Positions 21,185-33,962 are shown, counted from the first letter of the stretch. The stretch: 64,000 nt of DNA from Galeruca laticollis (GCA_963921935.1 OY998175.1:211436655-211500654); one strand, 5' to 3'. A program made the numbers and translations. The notes: generated by a model not told the origin, from the sequence alone.

Positions 21185-21588
21185 TTCACACTCTTCTGCC
21201 TGCGGTTCTTCAGCTGGGATTGGTACAAATGTTCTAGATGTTCAGGACCATATCGCTTGTCCAACCTCTTCTTCAGCTGCTCGAAGTCATCCGTTTCTTC
21301 CACAGGTATCGTCTGAAGTACATCTAAGGCATCTCAGCGAAGCGCGATGGTTAAGTTCACTGCCTTCTCCTTATCGGACCAATTATTCACAATTCATGTC
21401 TTCTAACTTAGGGTGTGTTTCTGGCTTGCAAGGTTTTGTTTGCTCGGTCTTCTTTTCTTCCGCTGGCGTGTCTTAAGTTCTTATATCTGTCATCTTTCTT
21501 TCCAACTCCTTGATTTTCTCGTCCATCGTTGTCATCTTATTCTCGATTTTCTCGTCCATCGTTGACATCTTATTCTCGATTTGATATT

Positions 21589-21894
21589 TTAGAGACGAAA
21601 TTTCATTTTCAACGTCAGCGGCAATGTCGGTTTTTCATTAATAAGATATCGACAGCTATCAGAAAAATCGTTCTTTATAACAGAAATCTTCTCGTTCATA
21701 TCAGCGGAAATATTATCAGAAATTGACGAGATTACGGTGGAAGCCTCGTCATTGAATAAAAATTTTTCTGGATCCAAGCCGTCACTTACCAGTGCCAATT
21801 TGAGTCTTTCTACTAACTCACTCTTCTTACCGGACGTTTCCAACTCACGATTTTCCAATTCTGTCACTTTCAGGTCACTAAGTCTCTTGACCAC
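21589..21894 (-). pseudogene. Gypsy Gag N-terminus with SAP-like domain
   Basis: The start MVKRLSDLKVTELENRELET followed by SGKKSELVERLKLAL matches the SAP motif, a two-helix DNA-binding module. It is followed by a Ser/Ile-rich coiled-coil region as in the complete relative at 41177. The frame is broken near 21589. Confidence 0.7.
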
Positions 21895-21917
21895 GTTTAC
21901 GTCTTATTTATTTATAT

Positions 21918-22198
21918 TGTTGCGTTGGGGCCAAAGATTATATTTATAACTATAAGTGCTCAAACTGACTCACCTGATGCCTCTTGAAGCCGAAACACGG
22001 AGTGCACTCACAAAAGTAGTCACAATAAATATTTGCGTTCAGAGTAGCGGTAGTGTTCGTTTTACCTATATCGTTAGACTAGTTTAAATACTCCGTTTTG
22101 ACAAAGACGATATGGCAATACATTTAAAACAGAGCCGGCTTGAGCAACTTTGCATAATTTAACTAAAAGTTATTGAGAAGGCCATTTTAGCCGCAACA
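21918..22198 (-). repeat. BEL/Pao 3' LTR
   Basis: On minus it begins TGTTGCGGC at 22198 and ends CGCAACA at 21918, giving inverted TGTTGCG/CGCAACA termini. It contains an AATAAATAT-like polyadenylation region. Bases 22199-22398 are the AT-rich 3' untranslated part. Confidence 0.7.
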
Positions 22199-22398
22199 TT
22201 TCCTGCCCGGGAAAAAGGTTTAATAAATAAACAGAAAAAAGCAAAAAAAAATTAAAATTACCTAACTTTGCCCCCATAACCAATAAGTGATTAGTTTAGC
22301 GACTAATCGTATTCTAAACACTGATCAAAGTAAAACAAAATTAAAATAAATCTTAAAGAAAGAACAAAACAAAACAAAAGTATTTGGCAACTACGGAA

Positions 22399-24808
22399 CT
22401 ATTCAAGAGGGAGAGGGCATAACTTGACCAATGGCCTTTTTATTTCTCCCTTAGAAGTTTTTACTGTGGCAACTCTTACTGTTTTGTCTTCTCCGGGATA
22501 CAGTTTGGTAATGCGTCCTAGTATCCACTCCGAAGGAGGTAAATTGTCTGCTTTAACAAGTACGAGCGTGCCAACGGTAGGCGGAATACTAGCCTTTAAC
22601 CATTTAGAACGTTGCTGTAAAGTATGTAAATATTCATTATGCCAACGTCGCCAGAAGTCTTGGTGCAGCTTTTGTAATAACTGCCACCGCGAAAGCCTAT
22701 TGAGCGGTACATTGTTATAATCAGGAACAGGAATAGCTGACACTGGTTCCAATGTAAGAAAATGCGCAGGTGTCAAAGCCTGTATATCATCTATATCGGA
22801 CGTCATTGGTATTAATGGGCGCGAATTAAAAATCGATCCTATTAATGTCAAAACCGTATAGAATTCTTCATATGTTAATATTTGATCGCCTAGCACACGT
22901 GAAAGATGAGATTTTACACTTTTTACACCCGCCTCTACCAAACCGTTAAAGTGGGGTGCGCCTGCGGGCGAGGGATGCCATTGAATTGTTTCATGAGCGG
23001 CTGCCTGTTGCATAAGTCTTAAGAGTTCATGACGAACCCCCATGAAGTTGGTGCCACAATCACTATGCAAATGTGATACCCTCCCCCGACGAGCGATTAA
23101 ACGTTGTAAAGCGGCCAAAAAAGTTTCTGTAGACAAATCACTTGCCAGTTTCAAATGAACTGCTTTTGTAGCGAAACATACAAAAATGCATAAATAAGAT
23201 TTACGCGTGCGAATACCTCGATACCGAGTCATTACGATATTAAAAGGTCCACCAAAATCGACTGCAGAGCGTGAAAACGGTTTAATTTGGGAGATTCTTG
23301 AAACCGGCAAATTTCCCATGGGTGGTTGATAGCTTCGAGGATTAACTTTCCAACACCTGATGCATTTGGGTAAAACAGAGTTAATTGTTCTCTTAGCAGA
23401 TAAAATCCAAAATTGTTGAGATAACAAATAATAGGTTGTGCGAAAACCTGTATGATAAAAACTTTCATGAAAATGACGAATAAGTAATATGGATAACTGA
23501 CAATTGCGGGGTAATAAAATGGGATGTTTAGCGGAATATGAAAGTGGATTATTTTTTAAACGTCCTCCTACTCTAAGGATGTTATCCTCATCCACAAAAA
23601 CTTGTAGCTTGCGAAGCGGTTTAGAAATTTTTTTATTATTTAATTCGTCATTAAAATAAACGTGTTGAGTATATTTAACAAGTAGTAATAAGACGGCATT
23701 TTTTTCAGAAGAAGAAAGAGAGCCTAAACATTTTTCTTGCGTGTTCTGCAGGTTAAATACGAAACGAAGTATATAGGAAACAACATTTCTTAGGGTCGAA
23801 AAAGAAGAAAAGCGTTTTAAAAGATCGGGTAGAAAATTGTTATCTTCAGTTAACGCAAATAATAAAAGTTTATTTTCTTCATCGCAAATAATTTTACTAG
23901 TTTTAGGAGATATGTGAAATTGGCCAATGGTTGGAAGAGTGCAATAAAAAAGATGGTCCTGTAAACCATATAGCATGTGTTGATAGCTCAGAGGGTAAGG
24001 CTCCTCTGGAGACTACATCCGCGGGATTATTGATAGACTCAACATAATTCCAAGATGATGAATGAAGGAAACTATGAAACTCTGTTGGAAATGAAGGGTT
24101 TATATTTGCGGGGCGATCCATTGATCCAATATAAAACAATTTGAGAATCCGACCAGGCACAAATTTTATCGAACTCAATATATCTAGCGAAACATTTCTG
24201 AACATAAATTAATAATTTGGTGAGTAAAACAGCTGCAGAAAACTCTAGTCTTGGAATGGTAAGCTTCTTGGTCGGAGCTATTTTTGATTTTGCACAGACA
24301 AAACTGGTATGGATAGTATTGGCTTGGTTACACATCCTTAAATAAATGACACATCCGTAACCTTTTTCACTTGCGTCACTAAAGCCATGCAACTGATAAT
24401 TGCAAAAAACATCTGAACTGACTTTATGTCCAAAACATCGTGGTATTTGAATATTTGCCAAAGAGGACAGTTCTGAGCAATATTTTTTCCAGGCAGAAAT
24501 CACATCTTCACAGGGGACATCATCCCAGCCGGTACGGGACAGCCATAGCGTTTGAATAAGGTATTTACAATAGAAGGTTATGGGAGAAATGAATCCCAAA
24601 GGATCATAAACTTTTGCTAATTCCGATAAAGAGCGTTTTGTACATTTAAATTCAGGTTGTGTATTGATCTTAAAAGAAAAACAATCACTTTGGGGATGCC
24701 ACTCTAAACCCAACACTTTCAGCGAATTGGACGAAAAATCATGCGGATGTTGAGACAAGTGAGATTGTGGTAAATCAGAAAGCAATGTCAGATTATTACT
24801 AGACCATT
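22399..24808 (-). pseudogene. BEL/Pao Pol: RT end, RNase H, integrase and C-terminal domain
   Basis: Reading right to left: the end of RT (LAKVYDPLGFISPITFYCK near 24620), RNase H (HGFSDASEKGYGCVIYLR, KLTIPRLEFSAAVLL, WSDSQIVLYWI), the NPADVVSRG motif near 24020, then a long frame 23976-22399. That frame has the integrase zinc region, AVDFGGPF, HSDCGTNFMG and FNGLVEAGVKSVKSHL, giving a plausible D,D,E set, and the C-terminal domain ending with KTVRVATVKTSKGEIKRP. Three overlapping frames are separated by two frameshifts (near 24190 and 23950). The integrase portion is the longest intact stretch. The 5' half including the RT catalytic box is missing. Confidence 0.85.
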
Positions 24809-24830
24809 GTGTGCTGTTTCGTAACAATAT

Positions 24831-25128
24831 ATTTCAGCATCCTCCGACCTGTGATTTTTCGGGCGTTTCCGTCATTATGGCTGCTGATTTCACATCGGTT
24901 TTTTTCCATAAGATTAATAATAAAAAAGTTTTTCATGTAGCTACGACTTAAGTAGTCAATGTGAATGGTTGATTTTGAAATATCAATATTTTGAGGATAG
25001 GTATCATACATGAAAAATATCTATAATGTCATTAGAATACAAAGATGTTGAACTATATAGGATTTCCGTATTTATTTTTTTAAGGTGTCCTACCAGAAGT
25101 GACATGTAGCTGAAAATAAATTAAAATA
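24831..25128. other. Ancestral flank between two transposon nests
   Basis: This was originally continuous with the channel-gene flank at 9446. It ends with the TA duplication (25127-25128) of the mariner element. A minus ORF of 70 codons here is not convincing. Confidence 0.5.
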
Positions 25129-25156
25129 ACGGGTGTCTCATTATATTCTGACTGTT

Positions 25157-26843
25157 TGTAACGATGTTACTATTTTTCGTTCCGACATCCCACTGTATAC
25201 ATTTTAATTTCTCATTTTATTAGTATTATTATTAAGTTATGTTATTATTTACTTATACATCCCTCTTTCATCAAAAGCTGTAAATTATTTGCTCTTAATA
25301 ATTTTTAAATATGTATATTGATTTTGATACATCCGGTATATATTTAATATGTATTGCTTACTGTACCGTTCGCGCACATCAGTCTGCGTCGTTCTTAAGA
25401 TTGTTAAGTAGGGAACCTCCTGAGTGGGGTCGAGGAAAGAATGTATAAAACCGGCAAACGGGACGGAATAACTCTCTTTTACTCTTGTGCTCTCTTAGCT
25501 CTATAGCTCTGTGCTCTTACAGTTCCGCCGTTTTCCGTCGTATCCGAAACGCCGACTGATTTTCGTCAACAAGGTAAGCGAATCTAGAAATTATTTTATA
25601 AATCATTCTTCTTGTGTTAAATTCATTTTGCTCCTAGCGTCTTTCGTAACTGTATTAATAGATTTTATTTTTGCTTACTGCTTGTTTAATTTGAGTGATT
25701 TTCCGCGTATTTGTGTACGATTACGAAGTAAGAATTTACTGTTGGTTTTAACTTTAGGGGAAAAGAAATATAGTTGGGAAACTCCCAAGCATTCTCGCTG
25801 CAAAGCAGGTAAATTCTTGGATGATTTTCAAGGTATTTCGGGAATCCCGATTCCGGTATACAACACTAGGGAAAGGAAATACCGTTGGGAAACCTTCAAG
25901 CATTCTCGCTGCAAAGCAGGTAAATTCTTGTGGGGTTCTCAAAGTATTTCGGGGGTTTGCTCAATCTAGTACCATAGGCCTTGGTAGCGTGACTTTAAAA
26001 TATTTGATAATAGGCAACTTGGAGGAGTCTCGTCTGTGTTCGCCGCCGTAGCAGGGACATCCTCGAGGGTTTTCCAAGGCGTGAAACGAAATAATCTCAC
26101 GAGCGTTCGCTGCCATAGCAGGTTCGCCAGGGAGAGGTTTTCGGATTCTGCCGGCTAACTGATCTTTACACGATTGATTTTAGCACCAACGGCCGGGGTA
26201 AAATCTGCATAAAAACAGAGGGAAATTTATTATTTACCGCTGTTCTATTCTAAACCGTACACAAATGCCAAGAAACGCTCCCGTAAAACACCGCTAGTGC
26301 CTTGATAACGTAATTCTCACCGTACTGCTAGTAAATTTTCACTGATTTTTACCGGCAATTGCCGAAAACTATTAAAGCTTTGCACGTTAGGCTTGTAAGC
26401 GTAAAACATTTTTTCTGTAATAAAGTGCTTTGGTCTGGGTTGTAATTTAATATAAATCGTAAATGCTGAAGGGTTTTCATCAATATTTAGTTATTTTAAA
26501 TATATAGCTACGTGGTTCGTTTTATTTTCCTTTTCCCAAATTATTTCGAAGTCGAAATAAATTGTAAAATTTTATAAAGCACGGGTAGTTTCATTTTCCG
26601 ACAGTGGTAAACAATTAAAGCCTGTTTCCCACTTCGCACGGCATAGAGGTCAATAACAACAGACCCCTGGAATTACTTAACCTCCATCTGTTGCTACCCT
26701 GGTAACTCTTGACGCTACCATTTTCGATAGTTCGGTGGAGTAAACCATCCCAAAAATCTGGCGCCCGAGAAAATCTGGTAGATAGTAAAGCCGCGGGTGT
26801 CATAGTGACGTCCGTAATTCTTACATGTACGTTACACGTTACA
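25157..26843. repeat. Solo LTR, 1,687 bp, with TGTT duplications
   Basis: Termini are TGTAACG...CGTTACA and both sides carry TGTT (25153-25156 and 26844-26847). Removing it restores the mariner repeat exactly. It has a TATA-like GTATAAAACC (about 25451) and, about 100 bp downstream, a donor-like AAGGTAAGCG (about 25570). An internal tandem duplication of about 118 bp (TCTCGCTGCAAAGCAGGTAA near 25792 and 25910) is present. No coding domain is seen. I infer a solo LTR left by recombination of a large LTR element; family unknown. Confidence 0.7.
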
Positions 26844-27153
26844 TGTTTTTAAGAGCTTATATCTTCGAAAAGTTTCTAGATAATAAGATGTGGTTTTCAC
26901 AGTTAGGTTTAAAATTACCGTAAACTTTGTTGTGATACATTTATATAAATGGCCTACTTCCGGTTTACCCGCTAGAAAAGTGGCGTATTTTCAGAATACA
27001 GTAGATGTAATGTTTAAATGGGACACCCTGTATATTTAGCAATTTCTTAAAAGACGCATATTTTTACTTTATAACGATACCTTAACGTTTAAAATCGGTG
27101 CACAGAAAGCGAAGTTAGATAACTTTAATTGGGATAAACAAAAACTTGATTTG

Positions 27154-28260
27154 CTAGTAACTAAAAGTGAACAGTACAAAACAAATAAGAACATGTTTTA
27201 GGACACTCTTAAACAAATGTTCGGTGTGTCTTCCTTCTTGTTCTATACATTTGTGGAATCGAACCATTAAGTGGTCAAATGCTGCTGTCAGCATTTCAAG
27301 AGGAATATTTTCCATTACCCGCCGTATGTTATTTTTTAATTCCTCAATAGTAGCAGGCATCGGGTTGTAGACTCTATCTTTCACATATCCCCATACAAAA
27401 AAATCTGGAACAGTCAGGTCTGGAGAATTTGGAGCCCATTCTATTGGACCACTCCTACCAATCCAATTATTTCCAAATTGTTGGTTAACAGAATCTCTTG
27501 CTATGTTGGAATAATGGGGTGGAGCCCTGTCTTGTTGAAAGTAAACATTTTGGTTAAAAATACCATCTTGTTCCAACTGGGGATAGAAAAAAAATTCCAA
27601 CATATCGGTATAATTATTACCACGAATTGTATTTTCTGCAAAAAAGAAAGGCCCATATAATTTTTCACGAGACACTGCACACCAGACATTAACTTTAGGA
27701 GAATCTCTTTCATGTTGATGAAATTCTCTTGGATTTTCTAATCCCCAAATTCTATAGTTATGTTTACTAACTCGTCCATTTATATAGAACGCAGCCTCAT
27801 CAGACACGATAATTCTAAAATTTGGATATGTTCTGTTCAAATCTGTTAAAGTTTCACACATAAACACTCTTTTAGCATGGTCCCGATCGTTAAATTTTTG
27901 TAGAACTTGAATTTTGTAAGGTTTAAATTTGAGAATTTTTAGAATTCTAAAAACTTTTCCAAATTTGATGGTATTTTTCTGTACAAACTCATAAACAGAT
28001 AACATTTCTTCTAAATATCCATTTATAGTTCTCTTTTTTCTAGATATAGAAGCAGTATTCCTAAATTTGGTTAACCATGTTTTAATGGTATTTGTAGCAG
28101 GGGGATTTTTATTGAATTGTCTTCTAAATCGTCTTCTAGTCTGAACATAGAATTGAGTTTGGGCTTATAAAAATATTGTTTGAGATTTTTCTTGTGCTGT
28201 ATACTGCATTTAGAGAGATAAAACACAATGTGACGTTCTGTCAATGACCGCAATATCTTT
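27154..28260 (-). pseudogene. Mariner-like transposase
   Basis: The main frame (28005-27154) has the DDE/D fold: first Asp in IIVSDEAAFYINGRVS, second in YFQQDRAPPHY, third in SPDLTVPDFFVWG. By my count about 41 residues separate the second Asp from the last one of the PDFF motif, which points to a DD41D-type group. Upstream frames (about 28260-28006) show the helix-turn-helix part (RRRFRRQFNKNPPATNTIKT) but with a stop and a frameshift. The enzyme would cut and paste the element at TA. This copy is dead at its N-terminus. Confidence 0.8.
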
Positions 28261-28456
28261 GTGATGTGACATATTAACGCCTCCTCGATTATTATTCATT
28301 AATAAGATATCTGAATCATTACAGTATCCAGGGCCGGCGGAAGGCCCGTGCGAACCGTGCGCCCGCACAGGGCGCCAACATCTAGGAGCCCCAAATCAAG
28401 AGATAGTTAATAAAAAACTGGCAAGAACTAAAAGTGTCTAATATAAAAAAATATGA

Positions 28457-28855
28457 TGTTATGTATTTGTTACCCTTCATGTAGATTAGATATACCAAAC
28501 CATATTATTGTTAGACACTGTATATAAGACAAGCCATTCACATAATCCATAAGTTGAATTATTAATAATCCTTTTTAGTTAATTAGACAATTAATTTCAG
28601 TATCAAATAATATGAATTCATATTTTATTTTGTTAAGTAAATAAGTTAGTGGAAAATATTTAGAATGTAATAAATGTGTTGTACCTTTATAAAAACAAGT
28701 ATGACTAAGCGCATATAAGTTCGATAACAGAAAGAAATAATGTATTGGATATTTTAAGCATTCATTCTATTGAGCTACGGCGAGAGGAACAGTGGTAGAA
28801 TTATTAAATAGTGATTTTGAAGAAATAGTATAATTATTTCAATACCCGTGTAATA
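28457..28855 (+). repeat. 5' LTR of gypsy-2 (399 bp)
   Basis: It matches the split 3' LTR with point differences; the 3' LTR has about 20 extra bases (AAGGCATTACGCATATTC region near 33545). A TATA-like CTTTATAAAAAC lies near 28686. The presumed primer site just after the LTR (TTCAGAAGTGGGATAGAC) does not begin with TGG and I cannot assign a tRNA. Confidence 0.75.
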
Positions 28856-28930
28856 ATTCAGAAGTGGGATAGACAGTATAGTTTTCTTTGTATTTTTTTT
28901 GCTTAAAAGTAACTTTCAACAACAAAAAAA

Positions 28931-29939
28931 ATGAGTGAAATTGGAGAAAGTGACGAAGAAGTGCGACGAAATCAAGTATATGATGATTTAATTGAAAGAC
29001 ACAAACAAAAACAAATCACAGCTGCGTTGAAAAGAAAATTCGACACAAATCCGAGACTACCAACTGCAGGTTTGGGAGATTTAAACTTGGAACAAAATGA
29101 GATTGCTGCTATGGATGTTAATGCTGGAAAATTAACTGTCAAAGGAGACATAATTCCACCTTTCGATCCCGATGAGCCTCATCATACAGTGGTTTCGTGG
29201 CTGAATAAAATAGACCAACTATCTCATATTTGCGGATGGAATGATTACGAAAAATCGGGATACATGCAAATGAAATTAAAGGGAGCCGCTCGTGAGTGGT
29301 TCTTTCGTTTAGACAACTACGATAAGACTTGGACAGAATGGAAAACGGCCCCCAGCCAGAGCGTTTCCCAGATGTGTGGATTATGCCGTACTTTTGGAAG
29401 AATTAGTGGAACGAAAGAAGAAACCCGACGAAAGCATGACGCATTATTACAATGCCAAATTTAATTTAACCCAACAATGCAGGATCGACAACGAAGCCGC
29501 GATTTCCTGCATCATTCGGGGGCTCCCTCAGGAATTGCAACCCAATGCCCGTGCCTTTCAATGTTCCACGCCGGATGAGTTATATGCTGGGTTTATTGCT
29601 CCTATGGACAATTACCAAAGCCCCTCAAAAAGCGCAGTGCAGTCCCAGCTGGGAAAACGAACAAAGATTGAGTGCTACGTCTGTGGAAAGTTAGGACACT
29701 TTGCTAAGGACTGTTGGAGCCGCAGTAAACCAAGCACTTCAAGACAGGGAGGGTCATCAGGTCTATCACGATGTGCAATATGTCGCCTTACAAATCATGC
29801 CACCAAGGATTGTTTCAAACGGCAAAGTGGATCAAACCAAAGAAAAGACCAACAGCGATGCAATGTGTGCAAAAAACGGGACACCGTACAGAAGATTGTT
29901 GGCGTACAAACAAAAATATCGAAGAAGTCAATACTCTAG
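28931..29939 (+). pseudogene. Gypsy-2 Gag
   Basis: It starts MSEIGESDEEVRRNQVYDDL. The capsid-like part (VSWLNKIDQLSHICGWNDYE, then LKGAAREWF) is followed by a frameshift near 29370-29400, the rest of the capsid, and zinc knuckles: CYVCGKLGHFAKDC, CAICRLTNHATKDC and a third that is complete only in the neighbouring frame because of a slip in an A-run near 29875. Gag would form the particle and bind the RNA. Two frameshifts prevent full translation. Confidence 0.8.
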
Positions 29940-31996
29940 GGCAAGTACAGAATAATTTATATAAAATATGCATTAAGATAAATAATATACCGTTTAGAGG
30001 GTATTTAGATATAGGAAGTTCAGTAAATGTGGAAAATATGAAAGTATTAAATAAAACGAAACTACAATTAATGCCCTCTAATACGGTTATTGAAGGTTTT
30101 GGTGGGTCTTTAGTTATGCCAAAAGGCACGATAAAAACTGAGGTAGTAATTAATGATGACATACGAATTTTTTCAGAAATAATAATAGTAAATACACCTA
30201 TAAATGACATTGATATTATTATAGGACAACCTATATTAAGTCAACCAAATTTAATGCTAGAAATAAAGCCAAATCAGGTAACTATATCAAAATACGAAAA
30301 TAAAAATAATTGTGAAATCAAAGAACTAAATAATATTGAGTCATCTCTGATAAAACATGGTGATCTAACTACCGAAAATGTTGATGAATTATTTAAACTA
30401 CTAAACCTAAAACAATCATGTTTTGCTCAAACTCCTGCCGAACTAGGTACCATAAATAACATTACATTTTCTATAACTTTAAATTCAAAACAAACAATAT
30501 ACTATAAACCGTATAGATTATCAGAAAAAGAAAAAACAATAATGCGAAACCAAGTAAATGAATTATTAACTGCAGGTATTATACAAAATTCCAGTTCATC
30601 ATATGCTAGCCCAGCGATTTTAGTAAAAAAACCAAATGGAGATTATCGGCTTTGTGTTGACTATAGAAAACTAAATGCAATTACTGTAAAAGACCGCTAT
30701 TCATTGCCAAATATTGAAGATCTTATAAACAAATTAGGCGGAAATAAATATTTTTGTAGTCTAGATATGAAGCAGGGTTATTATCAAATTCCATTGACAA
30801 AAGATTCTATTGATAAAACAGCATTTATAACTCCGGATGGACAATACGAATTCCTTCGTCTACCATTTGGTTTATGTAACGCACCCGCAGCTTTTCAAAG
30901 GTGGGTAAATAATATCATGGGTTCACTCCGTCATTCAGAAATTTTAGTCTATCTTGATGACATTTTAATACCGTCAAAATCAATATCGCAAGGCATGGAA
31001 AAACTTAACACTATCTTAAAAAAATGCGACGAAAATAATTTAAAATTAAACTTAGATTAATGCTATTTTTTCAAAACTAAAATTGATTTTCTAGGGTATG
31101 AAATTAGTGAGAAGCAAATAAAACCTGGTTCAAAGAAAGTAAATGCTATACAAAATTTTAAAACCCCTTCAAATATTCATGAAATAAGACAATTTCTGGT
31201 CCTAAGTTCATATTTTAGGAAATTTATTAATAATCATGCAGAAATAGTTGCACCATTAACAAAATTACTTAGAAAAGACGTAAATTGGGAATGGGGTGAA
31301 AATCAAAGTAAAGCGGTTTCAAAAATAAAATTCATTTTAACAAACGAACCTGTTTTAACGATTTACAATCCGGAAACAAGAAAAGAATTACACACTGACG
31401 CTAGTTCAAAAGGCATTGCAGGTATTCTATTTCAAGAATTAAATGACGGATTAAAGCCAATAGCTTATTATAGCAGAACGACAACCGTGGATGAATCTTT
31501 TTACCATTCATATGAATTGGAAACCTTAGCAGTCGTAGAATCAATAAAACGATTTAGAATTTACCTTCATGGTACTCATTTTAAAATAGTTACGGATTGT
31601 AGCGATGTGCGAAGCACATTTGAAAAAAAAGAATTGGTGCCAAGAATAGCCCGTTGTTGGCTAGCTATCCAAGATTACGATTTTGAGATTGAACATCGCC
31701 CAGGGTGCAAAATGTCACATGTAGGCGCTTTAAGTCTAAACCCTGAAAATATTTTAAAAATTGAAATTGATGATTGGGCACTAACAGTACAAATGCAAGA
31801 CGAACAAATTCGAATAATTCGCGAAAAATTAAAATCGAACTCAGCGGACCAACAGATAAAATCCACATATTGTCTTAAAAATGACAGGGTTTATAGGAAA
31901 ATATTAAATAATGAATTAAGACTTGTAATTCCTAAAGTATGTAGGTTTAATATAATAATGAGAAAATACCATGACGAAATAGGCCATATTGGCTAG
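29771..31996 (+). pseudogene. Gypsy-2 protease, reverse transcriptase and RNase H
   Basis: After the knuckles comes an aspartic protease with FRGYLDIGSSVNVENM (DIG in place of DTG/DSG, so activity is doubtful), then RT (DYRKLNAITVKDRYSLPNIE, LPFGLCNAPAAFQRW, catalytic YLDDILI near 30950). A TAA at 31058-31060 interrupts the frame. The open frame continues without ATG through the connection domain to RNase H (LHTDASSKGIAGILFQE near 31390, ETLAVVESIKRFRIYLHG, TDCSDVRSTF) and stops at 31994. The order is that of a classic Ty3/gypsy pol. Confidence 0.85.
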
Positions 31997-33050
31997 ATAC
32001 GTTGTGAAAATTTAATAAAAAGTAAGTTTTGGTTTCCTAAAATGACGAGATTTATAAAAAAAAATATGTTTATACGTGTATTGACTGCGCATATAAAAAA
32101 AGTCAATATGGTAAAAAGGAAGGTTTCCTCCATCCTATACCTAAATCGAAGGAACCCCTTTGTACATGGCATATTGATCATTTGGGACCTTTCTGTAAAA
32201 CAAACAAAAATTACGCATACATTTTTTTGATCGTCGATTCATTTTCTAAATACTTGTTTGCCAGGCCAACTAAAACGACAAATTCAAAAGAAGTCATTTA
32301 TTGTTTAAAATATTTATTTAGTATGTTTGCAGTACCAAAGCGAATTATTGCAGATCGTGGCAAAGTTTTAAATCCAAAATATTTAAAGAGTTTTGCGACG
32401 AAAGAGAAATTAAATTAGTTCTAAATGCAGTATCTTCACCTCGTTCAAATGGTCAAGTTGAACGTTATAATCGTACTCTTTTAGACGGTATGAATACAAG
32501 CATAGAAAATGAAAACGAGTGGAATGATAAACTACCGGATGTTGTCTGGGGAATGAATAATACCATTAGTGAAAGTACGGGGTACACCCCTCATACACTA
32601 ATGTTTGGTTTTAGTAAGGACCGTCACGGAAATTTATATCAAGATGACATCATTCCCGAAAATAGGGAACAAATTGCAGAAAATGCTAAACAAACAATGG
32701 ACTTACAAAGTAAGAAAATGAAAAAGCGGTTTGATAAAAAACGAAAAGAAAGTACCAAATACAATATAGGAGATTTAGTTCTTTGGCGCGGAGCTAAAAA
32801 AGACCCCAAAGATGTCAGCCGTAAGACAGGGGTAAAATATGGAGGGCCTTACAAAATATCCAAAGTTTTTGAAAACGATCGATATGAAATTGTCGCCCTC
32901 AAAGGAATGAAAGGCTACCGACGATACTCGGCAGTAGTGGCTGCAGATACAATAAGAAAATTTAAATCCGGCGCTATTATCGAATCTGATACGTCTTCAG
33001 ATTCTGATGTGAATAGCACGGAGGAATTAATTGATTTATTAGAGTCGTAA
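31993..33050 (+). pseudogene. Gypsy-2 integrase
   Basis: The zinc-binding part (31960-32110) and the catalytic core lie in several frames. The first Asp is in WHIDHLGPF (about 32170), the second in IIADRG (about 32350), and the glutamate is in SNGQVERYNRTLLDG (about 32450-32490). The C-terminal part 32490-33050 is intact (YNIGDLVLWRGAKK, then GYRRYSAVVAADTIRKF). At least three frameshifts are present. Bases 33051-33468 are the non-coding 3' part, with a polypurine-like AGGATGGCCGAA before the LTR. Confidence 0.8.
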
Positions 33051-33680
33051 TAAATTTAAACAAAAAAAAATAATAAAAAAAATGGAACACAATGTAAAAC
33101 AAGATGATCGTTTTGAAAAGTATGGAACACCATACCGAAACATGTTCACAAGATATAACCCTAGTGTGAATAATTACTTGTGAGTAATGTGCTTAAAAAA
33201 ATATGTATATATGTTTATATGTGTATGTGTATATATGGATATTCAACAATTATTTGATATATATTATACTAGTTGATAATGGATCACCTTATCAATGAAG
33301 TTGAATAATAATAATAATAATGGAAAAAGTTGATTTAAATATTTTGTGTGAATTTTTATACCTACAAATTCTTCTATATTTCAGAAACAAGAAGAAACAT
33401 TAAAAGTATTATAAAAACCTACCCACCCAGTCGACTCGCGAGGACGCTCAGTAAATAGGATGGCCGAATGTTATGTATTTGTTACCCTTTATGTAGATTA
33501 GATATACCAAACCATATTATTGTTAGACACTGTATATAAGACAAAAAGGCATTACGCATATTCATTCACATAACCCATAAGTTGAATTATTAATAATCCT
33601 TTTTAGTTAATTAGACAATTAATTTCAGTATCAAATAATATAAATTCATATTATATTTTGTTAAGTAAATAAGTTAGTGG

Positions 33681-33962
33681 TATAGCAGAACGATCCCTAC
33701 CAGGCTATACAGCTCTATCTACAGTACCACCTTCATGTAGATGCCCCGCACAACGTCTGAGACTCTGTTATAAATGGTAAGATGGCGCCACTCGAATCGC
33801 CTTACACCACACCGATAGTGATGTAACCTAGTCCTATACATACTAGCATGGTGAAGGGTAGAAACGAACACGGATTACGTATTATTATATACTTTAAATA
33901 GTTCATGTTATTTTCATTTAGTAATATTTTTTTGTTTGTTGTTAAATCAAATTATTACTACA
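33681..33962 (+). repeat. 5' LTR of gypsy-3 (282 bp)
   Basis: It starts TATAGCAGAACGATCCC and ends ATTACTACA; its partner is 38795-39076. A TATA-like ATTATATACTTT is near 33885. Confidence 0.9.

Larger units (their letters stand above)
21918..24808 (-). mobile_element. BEL/Pao retrotransposon, 5'-truncated, inserted in the gypsy copy
   Basis: Pol fragments are followed by a purine-rich tract (CCCGGGCAGG on minus, near 22203-22212) and a 281-bp LTR (22198-21918). The LTR lies directly against gypsy leader sequence at 21917. At the other side the element begins in mid-pol right after 18 bases of gypsy LTR (24826-24809). So a BEL/Pao landed in the gypsy 5' region and a later deletion removed its 5' half with most of the gypsy LTR. 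Confidence 0.75.
9451..24826 (-). mobile_element. Ty3/gypsy copy of the macro-domain family, minus strand, split by two later insertions
   Basis: The outer ends read (minus strand) TGTTACGAAACAGCACAC at 24826-24809 and ...AACATTACA ending at 9451, which are the two ends of the LTR seen in the complete relative at 40654-46546. Both sides carry ATAT (9447-9450 and 24827-24830), a 4-bp duplication usual for gypsy. Between them the same family genes run right to left: SAP-domain Gag, zinc knuckles, integrase, macro domain and CCCH finger. Most of the protease, RT and RNase H is deleted. An 8.8-kb element (10127-18899) splits the macro domain, and a BEL/Pao (21918-24808) replaces most of the 5' LTR. 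Confidence 0.85.

Noticed and set aside
24831..25011. Minus ORF of 70 codons between the two nests
   Set aside because: No family resemblance; part of it reads into the gypsy LTR end and BEL sequence.
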